Positions 32,924-35,321 of a DNA stretch of 35,321 nt are shown here, in pieces. Both the position numbers and the translations under genes were made by a program. Source of the DNA: Magnetococcales bacterium (GTDB lineage: Bacteria > Pseudomonadota > Magnetococcia > Magnetococcales > JADFYX01); the NCBI GenBank assembly GCA_015232405.1, contig JADFZS010000001.1, forward strand, positions 1 through 35,321. Direction: 5' to 3'. A model generated the notes under the pieces. The model saw only the letters and a program-made list of their open reading frames with translations, was not told the origin of the DNA and searched no databases. Each line of letters begins with the position of its first letter. Positions within the stretch are counted from its first letter, which is position 1.

Positions 32924-34792
32924 ATGAAGTTGCAGGCAAAGACGACACTTTTAACTGTCTCCCTTTCCGGTGCTATGATTGTCCTGCTTATTACTGTTAG
33001 CCTTGTATCCTTCCGCTATTTTTCTTTATCAACAGCTAAAGATCACGTTCGTTCCGCCGCCGAGATTGTCCGGGTAAGTCTCACAGAAGCCATGATCAAT
33101 GGTGTCATAAAACAGCGTCTGCAGTTTTTAGAAAGGTTGAGTGAGGTTGACGGTCTTCTGGTTGCCAGGGTTATACGTGGTCCCCATGTGGTTGCCCAGT
33201 TTGGTGAAGGGTTTGAAGGGGAGCAGGTTGCCAACTCCTTTGAAAGAGAGGTTTTAACAACAGGTAAAGCAATTTTCAACATGGTTGAGGGTGAATCTGG
33301 CCCCACATTTCAAGGGACCATACCATTTGTGGCTACCAATGTTGGTACTCCCAACTGTCTGGCCTGTCATAAAGTTATAAATGGTACAGTACTTGGAGCC
33401 ATAACAATTCATCTCTCCATGAGCCGTTTAAAAGAGGAGGCTCTTATAACCATCAGCATTATGTTTGTGATTGTTTTGGTGTTTGCCTCATTTTTTACCT
33501 ATTTTTTTCGTATGCAGATATCCCCTGTTGTGCAGACAGCTCAAGGGGTTTCCGATGTGGTTGCCAAGGCCAAAGATGGTGATTTCAGTGGTCGTATAGA
33601 TTATAGAGGCTCTGACGAAATGGGTGTAATCGCCAGAGATTTAAACCAACTAATGGAGCATCTGCAAAATAATCTGGGTAACATAAGCCATGATGTCTCA
33701 CGCTTGATGCGATATGAGTTAAAGGGCAACACAAACTTGATAACCACCACCACTGAAATGGTGGAGACCCTATTGGAGGTTTCCCAGTTCAAGCAGGCGG
33801 TTGAAGAGGATCAGACCATTCAAGAGGTCTATACCCGTATCGGTTACATGTTGATGGAAAATTTTGGTATTAAAAATTTCTCAATTTATGAGGTCAGCAA
33901 CGATAAGGAGTATATCAAGCCGGTAATGGTTGATGGAGATGTTGATGGAGATTGTCGTTGGTGTAACCCAGAGGTGTTGCATCAGGCTGACTCCTGTCGT
34001 GCCCAGAGAACAGGCCACATAATTGACTCCATCGAAAATGAGTTTATCTGTAGTAAGTTTATGCACGATGAGCCAGTTGATGAACCTGTTGGGCATCTGT
34101 GTATACCAACTTTTCACTCCGGTATAGTTGGCAGTATTATTCAGATTGTCATCCCGCGACAGCATGGTCATCTCTACCAAAAATTGATGCCATTTATCAG
34201 GGTTTTCTTACGAGAATCTGCATCTACCGTCGAGACCAAGCGGCTTTTGGATACCTTGCGAGAAACCACCCTGCGAGATGCTCTGACCGGGCTGCATAAT
34301 CGGCGTTTCTTGGAGGAGTATTTAGAGACTCTACTGGCAACCACCAAGCGTAAAGAGCAGCGTCTATCTTTTCTGGTGATGGATCTAGACCATTTTAAAG
34401 AGGTAAATGATACCTACGGGCATGATGTTGGTGATTTGGTGTTGAAGTCTCTGGGTTCACTGTTTACTGCTCAGGTACGAAATTCAGATCTTGTCATTCG
34501 TTTTGGCGGAGAAGAGTTTTTGGTTATCTTACAAGAGAGTGAGGACTATTCCGGTCGCCAGCTGGCTGAGAAAATCCGCCAAGCTGTAGAAAAGCTGGCT
34601 ATCCAGATTCCAGGTGAGGTATTACGTAAAACCATATCCATAGGTGTAGCAGGTTATCCATCTGATGGTGAGGATCTGTGGGATGTCATAAAAGCAGCGG
34701 ATTTGGCTCTTTATGAGGCAAAACGTAAAGGGCGAAATCGGGTAGAGGTATACAGCAGTAATTTACAAAATTTGGATGCTGTGCAGAAGTAG
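32924..34792 (+). CDS. Membrane diguanylate cyclase with CxxCH-containing periplasmic sensor and Cys-rich GAF-like domain
   Basis: The 622-residue protein has a membrane helix at about 9-30 and a periplasmic part with a c-type heme motif, CLACH (145-149), as in DUF3365/Tll0287-like sensors. A second helix lies at 174-195, a HAMP linker at 196-250 and a GAF-like domain at ~270-430. That domain has clustered cysteines (CRWCNPEVLHQADSC, later FICSKF). The GGDEF domain follows from ~445: LTGLHNRRFLEEYL, DLDHFKEVNDTYGHDVGD and an active GGEEF (528-532), with a product-inhibition RxxD site (RNSD) five residues before it. By family knowledge it makes cyclic di-GMP, here probably in response to redox state or gas binding. 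GGGGATG precedes the ATG. A sugar transferase gene follows, which fits c-di-GMP control of matrix production. Confidence 0.92.
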   Translation: MKLQAKTTLLTVSLSGAMIVLLITVSLVSFRYFSLSTAKDHVRSAAEIVRVSLTEAMINGVIKQRLQFLERLSEVDGLLVARVIRGPHVVAQFGEGFEGEQVANSFEREVLTTGKAIFNMVEGESGPTFQGTIPFVATNVGTPNCLACHKVINGTVLGAITIHLSMSRLKEEALITISIMFVIVLVFASFFTYFFRMQISPVVQTAQGVSDVVAKAKDGDFSGRIDYRGSDEMGVIARDLNQLMEHLQNNLGNISHDVSRLMRYELKGNTNLITTTTEMVETLLEVSQFKQAVEEDQTIQEVYTRIGYMLMENFGIKNFSIYEVSNDKEYIKPVMVDGDVDGDCRWCNPEVLHQADSCRAQRTGHIIDSIENEFICSKFMHDEPVDEPVGHLCIPTFHSGIVGSIIQIVIPRQHGHLYQKLMPFIRVFLRESASTVETKRLLDTLRETTLRDALTGLHNRRFLEEYLETLLATTKRKEQRLSFLVMDLDHFKEVNDTYGHDVGDLVLKSLGSLFTAQVRNSDLVIRFGGEEFLVILQESEDYSGRQLAEKIRQAVEKLAIQIPGEVLRKTISIGVAGYPSDGEDLWDVIKAADLALYEAKRKGRNRVEVYSSNLQNLDAVQK

Positions 34793-34844
34793 CAATGGTT
34801 GGTATGTGAAATGTCGAATTTTTTGTGAGTGGTAGTTTAAATTA

Positions 34845-35321
34845 ATGTTACTACGCAGATTCAGGCACTATATATCCAGGTGGTCGCTCTTGTTGTTGAT
34901 AACAGAGTTTCTCACTGCGATAGTCGCATTTTATGTGGGCATTAATGCCCGATTTATGATCGATGTGCGACCTCTGGATGAATTTCATGAAGATTTTCTT
35001 TTACTTCGTGCAATTTTTTATGCCTGTATCATTCTCATAAGTATGGCTGCAACTGGTCGTTATCAGCGGTTGATGGTTGATGGTTTTATCGACGAGTCAC
35101 TACGGGTCGGCTTGAGTTTTGTGATAGGCACAGTTGCTTTGAGCCTGATTTTCTACTCTTTCCCATCCCTGTTTATTGGTCGTGGTGCTTTTGCTCTGGC
35201 TCTGATATTCACCTTTTTCCCATATCTCTTCATAAGAAAGTTCTTTTACGATTATATGTTGGATTTAAGCCTTATAAAAAGGCGGGTCATGGTGTTTGGA
35301 GCGGGGGAAAACGCCTGCCTT
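34845..35321 (+). CDS. N-terminal part of a polyprenyl-phosphate sugar transferase (EpsB/WcaJ-like), cut by window end
   Basis: The frame from ATG 34845 stays open to the end of the window (159 codons). It begins MLLRRFRHYISRWSLLLLI and shows four hydrophobic segments, then the start of a nucleotide-binding-like fold (RRVMVFGAGENACL). This pattern fits the TIGR03013-type, PEP-CTERM-associated members of the WcaJ/PglC-like initiating glycosyltransferases, which attach the first sugar phosphate to undecaprenyl phosphate at the inner membrane. The catalytic domain would lie beyond the window, so activity cannot be judged. No good ribosome-binding site is seen. It lies 52 nt after the diguanylate cyclase gene. 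Confidence 0.75.
   Translation, partial: MLLRRFRHYISRWSLLLLITEFLTAIVAFYVGINARFMIDVRPLDEFHEDFLLLRAIFYACIILISMAATGRYQRLMVDGFIDESLRVGLSFVIGTVALSLIFYSFPSLFIGRGAFALALIFTFFPYLFIRKFFYDYMLDLSLIKRRVMVFGAGENACL

Noticed and set aside
1-35321. CRISPR arrays, tRNA or rRNA genes, complete insertion sequences
   Set aside because: No regularly spaced direct repeats, no cloverleaf or rRNA-like segments and no transposase frames were recognised when reading the window.

Overview
The window looks like a chromosomal segment of a moderately A+T-rich Gram-negative bacterium, most likely a member of the Pseudomonadota. The signs are a large RTX-type secreted protein, proteobacterial-style trpEGD and hisBHAFI blocks, murA next to hisD, an assimilatory sulfite/APS reductase pair and a PEP-CTERM-type sugar transferase. 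I cannot place it more finely; Magnetococcia-like or gammaproteobacterial relatives are guesses. No rRNA, tRNA, CRISPR array, transposase or integrase was seen.

Left part (1-7640): the 3' end of an RTX protein closes with a strong intrinsic terminator. An unusual two-gene cassette follows. Its first gene fuses a YkgJ-type Cys cluster to a carboxynorspermidine-decarboxylase-like PLP barrel. Its second gene is a 1095-residue fusion of a Cys/Met-metabolism-like PLP fold, a Ser/Thr protein kinase and a formylglycine-generating-enzyme-like (FGE-like) domain that lacks the catalytic cysteines. A 620-bp noncoding tract full of palindromic repeats comes next, including two inverted 54-bp copies of one structured repeat with compensatory stem changes and a 48-bp palindromic element with a 5-bp target duplication.

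Middle part (7641-20160): trpE-trpG-trpD lie on the minus strand, followed by an XRE/S24 repressor with operator-like sites in front of it and an antitoxin beside a decayed PIN toxin. A 1384-residue NACHT-like STAND NTPase is on the plus strand; it is the best defence-gene candidate. Beyond it are a degenerate cyclic-nucleotide-binding-domain protein and an HMA-like protein coupled to an 'ABC-class' ATPase. A 540-bp noncoding gap precedes murA.

Right part (20161-35321): murA-hisD-hisB-hisH-hisA-[SemiSWEET]-hisF-hisI run on the plus strand with tight or overlapping junctions; hisG, hisE and hisC are not here. A Pseudomonas-REP-like repeat region separates them from a translationally coupled sulfite reductase-APS reductase pair. 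The sulfite reductase gene carries a 163-bp palindromic element plus a 5-bp duplication, an exact in-frame gain of 56 codons, comparable in principle to Rickettsia palindromic elements. rsgA and a SAM methyltransferase follow on the minus strand, then a CitE-like lyase, a membrane diguanylate cyclase with a CxxCH heme-type motif, and the start of an exopolysaccharide sugar transferase that runs off the window.

The three places most worth attention are the PLP/kinase/FGE-like cassette (1909-7019), the in-frame palindromic element in the sulfite reductase gene with its 48-bp relative (28390-28552 and 7043-7090), and the NACHT protein (12435-16589).
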